Assembly (NCBI RefSeq): GCF_001045465.1
Contig: NZ_LFND01000006.1
Span: 434,001-498,000 of the forward strand
Origin: Chryseobacterium angstadtii
GTDB lineage: Bacteria > Bacteroidota > Bacteroidia > Flavobacteriales > Weeksellaceae
DNA: 64,000 nucleotides
Direction: 5' to 3'
How positions within the stretch are numbered: position 1 is the first letter of the stretch; every line of letters starts with the position of its first letter. Position numbers and translations under genes: made by a program. Below the pieces are notes generated by a model. The model saw only the letters and a program-made list of their open reading frames with translations, was not told where the DNA came from and ran no database searches. This document shows positions 16,468 through 26,237 of the stretch, in pieces.

Positions 16468-17328
16468 TTATTTCTGGCTATATGTACTACCATTCCAGAG
16501 ATACGTCTTAGAAGAGCGTTTTTTCTTTTCCCTGTCTTTATCATCTTTCTCCATCTCCTCCATTTTAAAGACAAAAGTATCAGGAATTCCTCCTTTATCA
16601 TTAGGAAATACAAATTCTTCGCTGTGATAATACACATCTGCATCTCCTACATTCATCAACTGTGGGAGTGTGATGAGTTTTTTATCTTTAAAGAATACAT
16701 ATTGGTCATAGCTGGCAATCCCACAAGCTTCCCCGGAAACCATCGCTTTAAGGGTTAGCTCTACATTTTTCAGCTTATGTCCGCTTTCAATAGTAAAGGT
16801 GGCATAGCTCAGCTCCTCACCTCTTCCTGTATCAAAATAAACCTCATCAATCAGCGTATTTCCTTCCATTACTTTTATACCGGCTATATTCTGTTTTTGA
16901 GTTCTGTTATATTCCTTACTTTTCCTGTCCACCGTTTTTGAAAGTCCGAAAAGAAAATCGTAGCCATTTTTATTGCGATAGCCTACACATAAATTTCCGC
17001 CCCAGATATAGCCTTCAGAAACAGTTTCTCCTTTTTGATAGGAAACTTTGTACCAGTTAGCTCCTCTTTCTCCCAACCGGAGAATTGCTTCTTCTTTTTT
17101 AAGAATCATTACCTGCTGATTGGTCTGCAACGAATCTGTTACCTGTGATTTTACATCCGGTTCTTTTCTCACTCTGGTCCAGTCTGTAAAAACTTTCTGG
17201 GCTTTATTTTCCTCAAAACCAAAAACCCCGTCCGGATATATCATATTTTCTTCCTGTGCCGAAAAAAGCTGCAGAAATAATACAAATAAGGCGGTTAATA
17301 AAGTTTTCATATTCGTGTTCAGTTTCAT
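16468..17328 (-). CDS. Exported SH3-like domain protein, unknown
   Basis: 286 residues from the chosen start, an ATG whose A overlaps the prmA stop (TAATG). A shorter start at 17310 gives a cleaner signal peptide ('MKTLLTALFVLFLQLFSAQ'). Mature residues about 30-100 look like a bacterial SH3 fold ('RVRKEPDVKSQVTDSLQTNQ', 'NWYKVSYQKGETVSEGYIWG'), usually a cell-wall or ligand-binding module. The rest is beta-rich. It is probably periplasmic and cotranscribed with prmA, though functionally unrelated. Function unknown. Confidence 0.7.
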   Translation of the reverse strand: MKLNTNMKTLLTALFVLFLQLFSAQEENMIYPDGVFGFEENKAQKVFTDWTRVRKEPDVKSQVTDSLQTNQQVMILKKEEAILRLGERGANWYKVSYQKGETVSEGYIWGGNLCVGYRNKNGYDFLFGLSKTVDRKSKEYNRTQKQNIAGIKVMEGNTLIDEVYFDTGRGEELSYATFTIESGHKLKNVELTLKAMVSGEACGIASYDQYVFFKDKKLITLPQLMNVGDADVYYHSEEFVFPNDKGGIPDTFVFKMEEMEKDDKDREKKKRSSKTYLWNGSTYSQK

Positions 17329-18155
17329 TATTTTTCCAACAGCAAGCTTACCCATTCTTCACGCTGAAGTTTCTTTTTCAGTTCAAGTCCGTTTTCTCTG
17401 CAGACTTCAAGAATATCATCTACATCAAAGAAACACAGTCCTGAAAGCAACAGCTTTCCTCCTTCATTCATTACAGAAACATATACCGGAATATCAGAGA
17501 TCAGGATATTTCTGTTGATATTCGCCAGAATAATATCAAAATTTTCTTTTCCTAAATTGTCTGCCGTCCCTTGTTCAATATCTAGTTCAACTCCGTTTCT
17601 GGTGGCATTTTCTTTTGAATTTTCTACAGACCATTCATCAATATCAATTGCTTTTACTTCTCCAGATCCCTGCTGCTTTGCATAAATGGCAAGCACAGAA
17701 GTTCCACAGCCCATATCAAGAACCTTTTTACCGTTGAAGTCAATATCCATCATTTGCTGGATCATCAGATGCGTAGTAGGGTGATGCCCTGTTCCGAAAG
17801 ACATTTTAGGCTGAATAATAATTTCATGCATCCCGGGTACCGATTCATGAAACTCTGCCCGGATCATGACTTTATCGTCTATATTGATCGGTGAAAAGTT
17901 TTTTTCCCATTCTTCATTCCAGTTGATATTAGGCATTTCTTCGAAAGTATATGTGATCTCCACATTTTCGTTTTCAAAAAGCGGAAGCGCCTTCAATTCT
18001 TCTTCATTAAACAGTTCTTTCTGGATATATCCTAAAATTCCATCAATTTCTTCTGTAAAGCTGTCAAAACCTATTTCGATAAGCTCTGCCATTAATATCT
18101 CGTTCCATGGCTGTAATGGAGAAATTTTGAAATTGAATTCTAAATAATTTTGCAT
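17328..18155 (-). CDS. prmA: Ribosomal protein L11 methyltransferase
   Basis: 275 residues from 'MQNYLEFNFKISP'. PrmA trimethylates lysines of ribosomal protein L11 using SAM. The sequence shows 'MSFGTGHHPTTHLM' (the PrmA substrate/SAM loop), motif I 'VLDMGCGTSVLAIYA' and 'DIILANINRNI', all diagnostic. An upstream in-frame ATG at 18164 is less likely, because the promoter -7 element at 18175-18182 would place the transcript start at about that codon. It overlaps the next gene by one base. Confidence 0.93.
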   Translation of the reverse strand: MQNYLEFNFKISPLQPWNEILMAELIEIGFDSFTEEIDGILGYIQKELFNEEELKALPLFENENVEITYTFEEMPNINWNEEWEKNFSPINIDDKVMIRAEFHESVPGMHEIIIQPKMSFGTGHHPTTHLMIQQMMDIDFNGKKVLDMGCGTSVLAIYAKQQGSGEVKAIDIDEWSVENSKENATRNGVELDIEQGTADNLGKENFDIILANINRNILISDIPVYVSVMNEGGKLLLSGLCFFDVDDILEVCRENGLELKKKLQREEWVSLLLEK

Positions 18156-18174
18156 GTGAGTCAATAATTTAATG

Positions 18175-18182
18175 CAAAAATA
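18175..18182 (-). promoter_or_regulatory. Promoter -7 element of prmA
   Basis: TATTTTTG on the minus strand, 20 bases before the chosen ATG; it decides the start. Confidence 0.6.
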
Positions 18183-18296
18183 GGAATGTTATTACGGTTA
18201 AAAAAATTGAAATGCTATGAGTATGGTTTATTTTGAGAATAATGTTATTCGTTTTAATCACAGAAACGCTGACATCCAACGGGGGCGACTGTTTTA

Positions 18297-18350
18297 TTTT
18301 GGCTAAAGCCAGGTGACCGGGATGAATTAGAAAGCGGGCTAAAGCCCGCC
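18297..18350. repeat. GGCTAAAGCC double-hairpin repeat, copy 1
   Basis: TTTTGGCTAAAGCC, a spacer, then AAGCGGGCTAAAGCCCGC. Each half can form a small hairpin. The same order occurs at 28934-28993. It lies between prmA and the SDR gene; a short period-7 run (atacccc, gtatccc, gcacctc) follows at 18387-18407. Confidence 0.8.
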
Positions 18351-18439
18351 TCCATAAATATTTTCATTGTTTAAATTAACACAATCATACCCCGTATCCC
18401 GCACCTCGTAACAATTAATTAAACAAATAACACCTCCGT

Positions 18440-19153
18440 TTACGGATTGGTAGAGAAAATAGAACCATTCGCAATCAATGCCCTTCTGTTCATTTTCAAA
18501 ATATCTCTTACCCATTCTGCAAAATCTTCAGGCTGAAGCACTTTATCAGGATTTCCATCCGTAAGTCCGCCCTGGATGCTCATATCAGAAGCAATCGTAC
18601 TTGGTGTCAGTGTGATCACACGGATGTTCTGTTTTCTCCATTCCGCCATCATCGACTGTGACAAAGAAACCACCGCCGCTTTAGATGCCGCATAAGCCGA
18701 CATATTTGGTCCTCCTTTCAAACCTGCTGTAGAAGCTACATTCACAATATCTCCTTCACCACTTGCTTTAAGGAACGGATAAACTGCTTTCGCCGCATAA
18801 TAGACTCCGAAAAGATTGGTTTTAATCACCTGTTCCCAGATTTCAGAAGGCATTTCTTCAATACTTCCGAAGTCTCCAATACCCGCATTATTTACCAAAA
18901 TATCTACACCTCCAAGTTGTTTGGCAAGAGATTCAATCCCTGCTTTCACTTCAGATTCATTATCAACGCTGAAAACAGCATAAGCCGAATTTACTCCAAG
19001 CGCTTTGATTTCCTCTGCTGTATTTTTAATATTTTCTTCGTTTCTACCGGTAATGGCAACATGTACCCCTTCATTAGCCAAAGCCAAAGCAACTGCTTTA
19101 CCAAGCCCTCTTCCACCACCTGTTACGATGGCATTTTTTCCGTTTAGATTCAT
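18440..19153 (-). CDS. Short-chain dehydrogenase/reductase (FabG-like)
   Basis: 237 residues from 'MNLNGKNAIVTGGGRGLGKA'. NAD(P)-binding TGGGRGLG is at about 10-17, 'NNAG' follows 'VDILV', and the catalytic residues are seen in 'IVNVASTAG' (Ser) and 'YAASKAA' (Tyr-x3-Lys). The size fits classical SDRs such as 3-oxoacyl-ACP reductase, but the substrate cannot be assigned. A start 13 codons earlier is rejected because a TAnnTTTG promoter element lies inside that extension. Confidence 0.88.
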   Translation of the reverse strand: MNLNGKNAIVTGGGRGLGKAVALALANEGVHVAITGRNEENIKNTAEEIKALGVNSAYAVFSVDNESEVKAGIESLAKQLGGVDILVNNAGIGDFGSIEEMPSEIWEQVIKTNLFGVYYAAKAVYPFLKASGEGDIVNVASTAGLKGGPNMSAYAASKAAVVSLSQSMMAEWRKQNIRVITLTPSTIASDMSIQGGLTDGNPDKVLQPEDFAEWVRDILKMNRRALIANGSIFSTNP

Positions 19154-19173
19154 AATACTATTGTTTCTTACAG

Positions 19174-19181
19174 CAAATTTA
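19174..19181 (-). promoter_or_regulatory. Promoter -7 element of the SDR gene
   Basis: TAAATTTG on the minus strand, 21 bases before the ATG at 19153. It supports the shorter protein. Confidence 0.6.
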
Positions 19182-19260
19182 CGAAAGAACATCGTGATGA
19201 AGCCGGAATAACGGACATTTAATAGAATTTTAATAGTCTAATCCGGAAATTTTTCACCCG

Positions 19261-19845
19261 CAAAAAACGACAAAAGCTTTAATACTTTAATCTTTTTAAG
19301 GCTAAGTATTTTATGCATAAAGATCCGTGGAAATCTGTGCAATCCGTGGTCAAAAAAAATATCAACCACAAAAGTCACAAAAGCTTTGAATACTTTAGTT
19401 CTAAGTTGAATACTTTACGATTGAAAAGCTCACATAAGTTCTTAAAAAATCTTTGATTTTTAACTGAATAATATGCACAAACATCTGTGAAAACCTGTGC
19501 AATCTGTGGTCAAAAAAATATCAACCACAAAAGACACAAAAGTTTTTTAAGTTGAATGTTTTAAGTGGGAAAAGCTCACATAAGTTCTTAAAAAGTCTTT
19601 GATTTTTAACTGAATAATATGCGCAAACATCTGTGGAAATCTGTACAATCCGTGGTCAAAAAAATATCAACCACAAAAGGCACAAAAGTTTTTTAAGTTG
19701 AATGCTTTACATGAGAAAAGTTCACATAAGCCTTCTAAAAATCAAAGATTTTTATACTGATAGATAATAATGATTGAACCGCGGAAATTACTCTCCTCTA
19801 AAGGGGTGGCGAAAATTCAGAAAATTTTTGACGGGATGGTTTAAA
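19261..19845. repeat. Tandemly triplicated ~150-bp repeat with tail
   Basis: Units at about 19315-19474, 19475-19620 and 19621-19770, with a partial unit before at 19261-19312. Each unit carries CTGTGCAATCCGTGGTCAAA-like, ATCAACCACAAAAG and CTCACATAAG, then TCTTTGATTTTTA. A tail with AATAATGATTGA and GACGGG (19768-19840) follows the last unit. A copy of unit plus tail is inverted at 37606-37880. No open frame. Confidence 0.85.
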
Positions 19846-19847
19846 AC

Positions 19848-19876
19848 AAAAAAACCTACCTCTTTTTGGAGGCAGG
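19848..19876 (-). terminator. Terminator of the GDPD gene
   Basis: Stem CCTGCCTC/GAGGTAGG (one mismatch) with a 6-base loop, then a T run on the minus strand, 26 bases past the stop. Confidence 0.8.
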
Positions 19877-19901
19877 ATTTTGATTCCAGTAATAAAAACT
19901 G

Positions 19902-20648
19902 TTATTTATTTTTTAACTGATCCGGAATATTGGTCGTAACAAAGCCAATTCCCTGATTTTTCAACTGCTCATAAACTGCTGCATCATTCACCGTCCAGGA
20001 ATTGGTGATAAGCCCCAGCGCCTTCGCTTCCGATATCCAGGTAGGATTTTTCTGAAAAACACTGTAATGATAATCCATTCCGTCCAGACCTTCTTTCTTG
20101 ATCTGCTCAGGAGAAAGTTCTCCGTTCAGATACTGTACTTTAAATTGAGGTTCCAGCTTTTTGATCTCTTTACAGATATTCAGGCTGAAGGAAATATACT
20201 CGCATTGCCCTTCCAGCTTCATATCCTTGATCATTTTAAGTGTCTTTTGAGTGAGTTCTTTTTCCAATTCCGGAGTTTTGGCAGGCTTGATCTCAACAAT
20301 AAGCTTTAAAGAAGAATCTTTCTTGCCCTGTTTCAGATAATCTTTCAGGGTTGGAAACTTTTCGCCATTGGATAATTTCAACGCTTCCATTTCTTTGAAA
20401 GAAGTTTCCGAGATCTCCATTTCTCCGTGGTGCTCATCATGATTGATGACAGGAACACCATCCTTCGTCATTCTCACATCGAATTCCGATCCGTATATCT
20501 TTAATTTCTGGGCATTTTCCAGGGATTTAATAGAATTTTCTGTTGTAGGCGGCTGTGCCTGGAAGTAGCCTCTGTGTGCGATAATCTGGGTTTGTGCCTT
20601 CATTAGGACTGTACTTAAAACTGCTAACCCTAAGATAAAATTTTTCAT
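19902..20648 (-). CDS. Exported glycerophosphodiester phosphodiesterase
   Basis: 248 residues with a signal peptide (about 1-18). The GDPD TIM-barrel signatures are present: 'IIAHRGYFQAQPPTTENS' (HR...E), 'GSEFDVRMTKDGVPVINHDE' and 'LIVEIKP'. Family members hydrolyse glycerophosphodiesters to glycerol 3-phosphate and an alcohol with a divalent metal. Periplasmic location is inferred from the signal. It is downstream of the TonB receptor on the same strand (62 bases), possibly cotranscribed. Confidence 0.9.
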   Translation of the reverse strand: MKNFILGLAVLSTVLMKAQTQIIAHRGYFQAQPPTTENSIKSLENAQKLKIYGSEFDVRMTKDGVPVINHDEHHGEMEISETSFKEMEALKLSNGEKFPTLKDYLKQGKKDSSLKLIVEIKPAKTPELEKELTQKTLKMIKDMKLEGQCEYISFSLNICKEIKKLEPQFKVQYLNGELSPEQIKKEGLDGMDYHYSVFQKNPTWISEAKALGLITNSWTVNDAAVYEQLKNQGIGFVTTNIPDQLKNK

Positions 20649-20710
20649 AATACAATTTAGATAATTAAATAAAAATCTTAAAAACGTTTGATAAAGGTAG
20701 TGTTTAAATG

Positions 20711-23700
20711 TTAAAAGCTATATTTAGCTCCAATCTGGATCTGGTAAGGATTTCCGGAAAGAGGTGCTAAACCGCTGGTATTTTTAGTATACTCAAACTG
20801 CTTCGTGGCCTGATTGAATTTGGTTACTCTGTACAGGGCCATATTTCCGTAAGACTTATTTACGCCCCATTCTTTGTTTAGAAGGTTGGCTACGTTGAAA
20901 ATATCCACTGAAAGTTCAAAGGCTCCGATCTTTTCAAATTTAATTTTTTTGGCAACACGTACATCCCAAACTCCGTAGAATCCATTTTTACCGCCGTTAC
21001 GTTCTGCTATCGCGTTGTTGTATTTTTCCACATAATCTTTCAGTGCCTTTCCTACTTCAGGGTCGTTAAGAAGCGGCTGCGTAATAATTTCCGGGAAAAT
21101 GTAGGCCAGATCGTTAGAATCCACAAAGTCACCGTTGATATTTCCACCTGCTGTTACCGAGAAACGGGTTCCCCCGATTCCTGAATATCTTAATCCCAGT
21201 GTAAATCCTGCAATAGTAGGCGAGTTTCCGTAAAGCACTATTTTATTTCGGAACTGGTTGTCGGAATAACTCATTCTTAAATCTCTTGGATCGCCCTGAA
21301 CCGGAGTGGAAAGTGTTGCAGAATTCGCTACGTTTCCGTTGTATGAGGTATTGTCTTTGATATCAGACCAGGTATAACTTGCCGTGATCTCCCCATCTTT
21401 CCAGTAGCGGTAGCTGGTATCTACCACAAATGAATACTGATTTACTTTACCATCACTTACCAGCTCAAGTACTCTTCCGAATTTTTTATTGATTCTTCCT
21501 TCTTTCCAGTCAATGCTTACACTTTTATTATCATTATTGATGATGGTAGATGCAGGTACATATACGCCTCTTCCTCCTTCATTGTCTAAAGTGAAAAACG
21601 GGTTGGCCACCATATTTCTGTCGTAGTAGAAGTAATTGTTTCTCCCCAGTGCCATATATCCTGCAATTCCGGCTCTGAACCTTTCATTAAAGAAGTGGGT
21701 ATAGGAGATATTCGCTTTATAAACGATTGGAATTTTTGCGTCTTTTCCTGTATAATTGATGGTTGGAATCTGATATTGTGAAAGTGAAGGAACCGTTCCG
21801 TAATCATTTCTGTACGCCGGGAAGTTAGGAACAAGACCAATATTACCGGGATTCACATCTACTGTTGCCAGATGTCTTCCGTCAAAAACAAGATTATTGA
21901 TCACCATATAGTTGTTGATATCCGAAGAGAAGATTCCTGCTCCAAATTTTAAGAAATCTTTATTTCCTTCGTTGATATTCCAGTCAAACTGAAATCTTGG
22001 CTGAATAACGAATGATTTGATCTGGTTATCCGTTCTGATTCCCATCTCGTCAAAAAGTTTCTGATTCAGTTCAGCTTTAGGATATCCTCCATAGTCGAAT
22101 CTCAATCCGGCCATAAAATCAAGACCTGTTGCTATTTTAGTCTGAATCTGCCCATACAATCCTGCATTCCAGATATTGGATTTTACGGAAGGATCATCCA
22201 TCAAAGGCACTTCTCTGTAGAATCTGTATGGAGTAAGATTGGCAAAATTCGTCATTCCCTGGAACTGGAATCTTCCATTCACTTCACTTCCGTAGATGGA
22301 TTTTGATCTGGTGTACATGAGATCTACCCCAAAAGTATACTTAATTTTATCCGTGTTGTAGTATAAGTTATCTACAATCTGGAATACATTATTTCTGAAA
22401 CCTTCCTGAGCAAAACGATGGCCTCCAATCTGGATATTGGTAGCTCCAACACTTGAAGTAACCCCTTCTACCACTGCTCTTGGAACCGGTTTTCCTAATT
22501 CATTGTTCTGATAACTGTCCTGAAAAGTGTATAAATACTGTGCTTTTAATTCATTCGTGATATTCGGCTTAACGTTTGTTCTCAAAGTCAAAAGTAAGCT
22601 GTTATCCAGGTTTTTATCATTTCCGTAAGATTCAAAGAAGTTGATCGCGGTATTATCTACCAATCCGTTTTTATTCAAATCATACGTGAAATTATTTCTT
22701 AGCGTCAATAAGTTCTTCTCATTGATCTGCCAGTCCAAACGAAGGAATCCTGCATCTGAATTTCTTACTTTATCGAAACTTCCGAATTGCGGGCTATTTC
22801 CTACTCCATATTTTGATCTTGCAATATCCAGGAACTGGTTCAGCGTCTGCGTAGTGGTATTCAATCTTTTCTCATCGTCCGTAGATTTGATATCTGCAAT
22901 CTGCAAAGGTCTTGAATCCAGCTGGTGATCCCATGCAACGAAGAAATGTAATTTATTTTTAATGATAGGACCTCCCAATGAAAACCCGAACTGGGACGTA
23001 GAGAAATCGTTCTCTCTTTTGTTCCCTCTGATGTCATATGGACTGGAAAGCCAGTTGGTTCTCAGGTATTCCCATGCACTTCCTGAGAATTTATTTGTCC
23101 CTGATTTGGTAACGGCACTTACCGTTCCTCCTCCACTTCTTCCCAACGTTACATCATATTGATTGGTCGTGATCTTGAATTCGCGCACCGCTTCAATTGA
23201 AATAGAGAATGGTGCACCGCTACGGCTGGTTGTAGATCCTGCAGAAGTCGGGTTTTTAGCTGTCATCCCGTCGATGGTAAAGTTGGTGGAAGATCCCAGC
23301 TGTCCGGAAAGGTTTCCTCCTTTTCCACTTAACGGAGACAGTTCCGTAAGATTGGTAAAGTTTCTTCCGTTCACCGGCAGCATACTGATATTCTTGGCTG
23401 AAATAGCTGTAGCCGCTCCCAGGTTTCCGATTTTATTTTTCAGGTTTCCGGTAACCACTACTTCTTCTATCTGCTTCTCTCCATCACCCAAGCTCATATT
23501 GACCGTAACCTGATCTCCGAAGTTCACATTATATCCTTCTTTTTTCTCTTCGTTCACCATCACAGTGTAAGGCCCGCCAAGAGGAATTTCTTTGAAAATA
23601 TATTCTCCTTTCGAATTGGTCTCCGTTTCCGTCCTGAACCCTGTAGACTCGTTCACGATCGTTACTTTCACTTTTTCCTGAGCGGTGCTGCCCAGACCGG

Positions 23701-23797
23701 TTACTTTTCCCACAATAGAAGCCTGCGTAGTCTGCGCATAGGCAAGTGTTCCAAATCCCAAAAACAATAATCCTAGTACAATCTTTACTTTTCTCAT
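20711..23797 (-). CDS. TonB-dependent outer-membrane receptor
   Basis: 1028 residues. A signal peptide (1-21) is followed by a carboxypeptidase-regulatory-like domain (about 25-110, 'GEYIFKEIPLGGPYTVMV'), then the plug ('IEEVVVTGNL', 'INGRNFTNLTELSP'-like) with 'NFTIDGMTAKNP', and a long beta-barrel ending in the terminal aromatic 'KYSF'. It resembles Oar-type receptors rather than SusC; no SusD is adjacent. The ligand is unknown. The GDPD gene next to it could process an imported phosphodiester, but that is speculative. Confidence 0.92.
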   Translation of the reverse strand: MRKVKIVLGLLFLGFGTLAYAQTTQASIVGKVTGLGSTAQEKVKVTIVNESTGFRTETETNSKGEYIFKEIPLGGPYTVMVNEEKKEGYNVNFGDQVTVNMSLGDGEKQIEEVVVTGNLKNKIGNLGAATAISAKNISMLPVNGRNFTNLTELSPLSGKGGNLSGQLGSSTNFTIDGMTAKNPTSAGSTTSRSGAPFSISIEAVREFKITTNQYDVTLGRSGGGTVSAVTKSGTNKFSGSAWEYLRTNWLSSPYDIRGNKRENDFSTSQFGFSLGGPIIKNKLHFFVAWDHQLDSRPLQIADIKSTDDEKRLNTTTQTLNQFLDIARSKYGVGNSPQFGSFDKVRNSDAGFLRLDWQINEKNLLTLRNNFTYDLNKNGLVDNTAINFFESYGNDKNLDNSLLLTLRTNVKPNITNELKAQYLYTFQDSYQNNELGKPVPRAVVEGVTSSVGATNIQIGGHRFAQEGFRNNVFQIVDNLYYNTDKIKYTFGVDLMYTRSKSIYGSEVNGRFQFQGMTNFANLTPYRFYREVPLMDDPSVKSNIWNAGLYGQIQTKIATGLDFMAGLRFDYGGYPKAELNQKLFDEMGIRTDNQIKSFVIQPRFQFDWNINEGNKDFLKFGAGIFSSDINNYMVINNLVFDGRHLATVDVNPGNIGLVPNFPAYRNDYGTVPSLSQYQIPTINYTGKDAKIPIVYKANISYTHFFNERFRAGIAGYMALGRNNYFYYDRNMVANPFFTLDNEGGRGVYVPASTIINNDNKSVSIDWKEGRINKKFGRVLELVSDGKVNQYSFVVDTSYRYWKDGEITASYTWSDIKDNTSYNGNVANSATLSTPVQGDPRDLRMSYSDNQFRNKIVLYGNSPTIAGFTLGLRYSGIGGTRFSVTAGGNINGDFVDSNDLAYIFPEIITQPLLNDPEVGKALKDYVEKYNNAIAERNGGKNGFYGVWDVRVAKKIKFEKIGAFELSVDIFNVANLLNKEWGVNKSYGNMALYRVTKFNQATKQFEYTKNTSGLAPLSGNPYQIQIGAKYSF

Positions 23798-24127
23798 CTC
23801 TTCCGAAAATCTATTTATTAATTTTTTATGGCCGTCAGGAACCTGAATAATTTTTATTTTTTTAATAGAAACTGTACAATCATTCAGGTTTCTTCAAATT
23901 AGATGTGCAAAGGTATTTTGAGTTTCGGAACTGGCTGTTTAAGGGAGTTTTAACAATTTTTCAATTAAATCATAACATTGTGTTAAATTAATTTAAACAC
24001 TTGTTTTAAATGAAAGATATTCAGCACTTTACCTTGTATTGCGTTTTTTTAATATTCTGATAATATTTTATTGTAGTATTTTTTAATGAAATTAGTTTAG
24101 CTATTTTTGCTCAAAAGATAGAAAGGA
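23798..24127. other. Divergent promoter region, TonB receptor / ligA
   Basis: TACCTTTG on the minus strand (23908-23915) is a -7 element for the receptor, and TATTTTTG at 24102-24109 on the plus strand is one for ligA, 19 bases before its ATG. No gene seen. Confidence 0.55.
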
Positions 24128-26134
24128 ATGTCTGAAAATATACAGCAAAAAATAGAGCAGCTCCGAAAAGAGCTCCATCAGCATAATGAAAATTATTACC
24201 TTCTGGATGCAGCCACCATCTCTGATTATGAGTTCGATATGCTCCTTGAGCAGCTTCAGGATCTGGAAGCCAAACATCCTGAGTTTTATGATGAAAATTC
24301 ACCTACGGTACGTGTAGGAGGTGGAATTACAAAAGTATTCCCTACCATTCAGCATAAGTTCAGAATGTATTCTCTGGATAATTCTTATGATTTTGATGAT
24401 CTTGAGGACTGGGAGAAAAGGATTATTAAAACCATCAGCGATCCTGTAGAGTTTGTGGCAGAGCTGAAATATGACGGAGCCTCTATCTCTATTCTTTATG
24501 AAAACGGAAAACTGGCTCAGGCCGTAACCCGTGGTGATGGTTTTCAGGGTGATGAAATCACTCCGAATGTCCGCACCATTTCTGATATTCCTCTGACACT
24601 GAAGGGAGATTTCCCTGAACATTTCTTTATGAGAGGAGAAATTTATCTGACGAGAAAGAATTTCGACAAGCTTAATAAACTGCGTGAAGAGGAAGGTCTG
24701 GATCCTTTTATGAATCCCCGTAATACCGCCAGCGGAAGTTTAAAGATGCAGGACAGCGGAGAGGTAAGAAAACGAAGTCTGTCTTCTGTACTTTATCAGT
24801 TTATTGCTGAGGATGTTCCTGCTGAAAGTCATTGGGATTTGCTTCAGAAAGCACAAGGCTGGGGTTTCAAAACTTCACAGCAGGCGAAACTCTGTAAAAC
24901 CTTAGATGAAGTAAAGGAATTCATCAGCTTCTGGGATACCGAGCGACACAATCTTCCTTTTGAAATAGACGGAATTGTATTAAAAGTAAATTCTCTACAA
25001 CAGCAGAGACAGCTGGGCTACACAGCAAAATCTCCGCGCTGGGCCATGGCTTATAAATTTAAAGCTGAAAAGGTAGAAACTGAACTTCAGAGTGTATCTT
25101 ATCAGGTGGGAAGAACAGGAGCCATCACTCCGGTTGCCAATTTAAAGCCTGTTTTACTGGCCGGAACCATCGTTAAAAGAGCTTCTCTTCACAATGAGGA
25201 TATTATAAAAAAACTGGATCTGCATGAGCATGACTTTGTGTATGTAGAAAAAGGCGGTGAAATTATTCCAAAAATCGTTGGAGTGAATACCGAAAAAAGG
25301 ACTGAGGAAAGCCGGGAAATAGAATACATCAAAAACTGCCCTGAATGCGGAACGGAGTTGGTGAAAATTGTAGATCAGGCGATCCATTTCTGTCCGAATG
25401 AGCTTCACTGCCCGCCTCAGGTGGTAGGAAGAATGATTCATTATGTTTCAAGAAAGGCTTTAAATATAGATAATCTGGGAAGTGAGACCATAGAACAGCT
25501 TTACAGGGAAAAGTTAATTGAAAATCCTGCTGATTTTTATGCATTAACGAAGGAACAGATTCTTCCTCTGGAAAGAATGGCGGAAAAATCTGCCCAGAAT
25601 ATTATTTCAGGGATTGAAAAATCTAAAGAAATTCCTTTTGAGAAGGTTCTTTACGGAATCGGAATCAAGCATGTGGGGGAAACGGTTGCCAAGAAACTGG
25701 TGAAAAACTTCGCCACAATTGATGAACTGAAAGCCGCCACTGTGGAAGAACTTTGTCAGGTGGAAGATATTGGAGCAAAAATCGCGGTAAGCATTGTAGA
25801 ATTTTTCGGCAATTCTGAAAATATACTGATGATTGAGCGTCTTAAATCTTATGGAGTTCAGCTTGAAAAAGGAGAAAGTTCAAATGAGGTCTTATCTAAT
25901 GTTCTGGAAGGAAAAACATTCCTTTTCACTGGAAAACTATCCTTATTCACCAGAGAATCCGCCGAAGAAATGGTGGAGAAACATGGCGGAAAAAATATTT
26001 CTGCAGTGTCTAAGAACCTCAACTTCCTTGTGGTTGGCGAGAAAGCCGGAAGTAAACTGAAAAAAGCTCAGGACATCGGAACGATTACCATTCTGGACGA
26101 ACAGGAATTTCTGAATCTGATAGAGAAACAGTAA
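24128..26134 (+). CDS. ligA: NAD-dependent DNA ligase
   Basis: 668 residues, normal length. It seals nicks in replication and repair using NAD+. The adenylated lysine lies in 'ELKYDGAS' (K114), with 'VTRGDG' and 'NPRNTASGSLK' following. The four-cysteine zinc finger is seen in 'NCPECGTEL' and 'HFCPNELHCP', then the HhH repeats ('LCQVEDIGAKIA') and a C-terminal BRCT domain ('GKTFLFTGKLSLFTR'). Confidence 0.97.
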   Translation: MSENIQQKIEQLRKELHQHNENYYLLDAATISDYEFDMLLEQLQDLEAKHPEFYDENSPTVRVGGGITKVFPTIQHKFRMYSLDNSYDFDDLEDWEKRIIKTISDPVEFVAELKYDGASISILYENGKLAQAVTRGDGFQGDEITPNVRTISDIPLTLKGDFPEHFFMRGEIYLTRKNFDKLNKLREEEGLDPFMNPRNTASGSLKMQDSGEVRKRSLSSVLYQFIAEDVPAESHWDLLQKAQGWGFKTSQQAKLCKTLDEVKEFISFWDTERHNLPFEIDGIVLKVNSLQQQRQLGYTAKSPRWAMAYKFKAEKVETELQSVSYQVGRTGAITPVANLKPVLLAGTIVKRASLHNEDIIKKLDLHEHDFVYVEKGGEIIPKIVGVNTEKRTEESREIEYIKNCPECGTELVKIVDQAIHFCPNELHCPPQVVGRMIHYVSRKALNIDNLGSETIEQLYREKLIENPADFYALTKEQILPLERMAEKSAQNIISGIEKSKEIPFEKVLYGIGIKHVGETVAKKLVKNFATIDELKAATVEELCQVEDIGAKIAVSIVEFFGNSENILMIERLKSYGVQLEKGESSNEVLSNVLEGKTFLFTGKLSLFTRESAEEMVEKHGGKNISAVSKNLNFLVVGEKAGSKLKKAQDIGTITILDEQEFLNLIEKQ

Positions 26135-26155
26135 TTTCTTTAACAAATTATAATT

Positions 26156-26190
26156 AAACCATTGAGATTAGATTTCAATGGTTTATTTTT
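26156..26190 (+). terminator. Terminator after ligA
   Basis: A 10-bp stem AAACCATTGA/TCAATGGTTT with a 9-base loop and T run. The T run overlaps TATTTTTG (26184-26191), a possible -7 element for the next gene. Confidence 0.85.
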
Positions 26191-26237
26191 GCCATTTATC
26201 ACCAATAAAAGAATAATAAACTAAACAAGACTAATCC

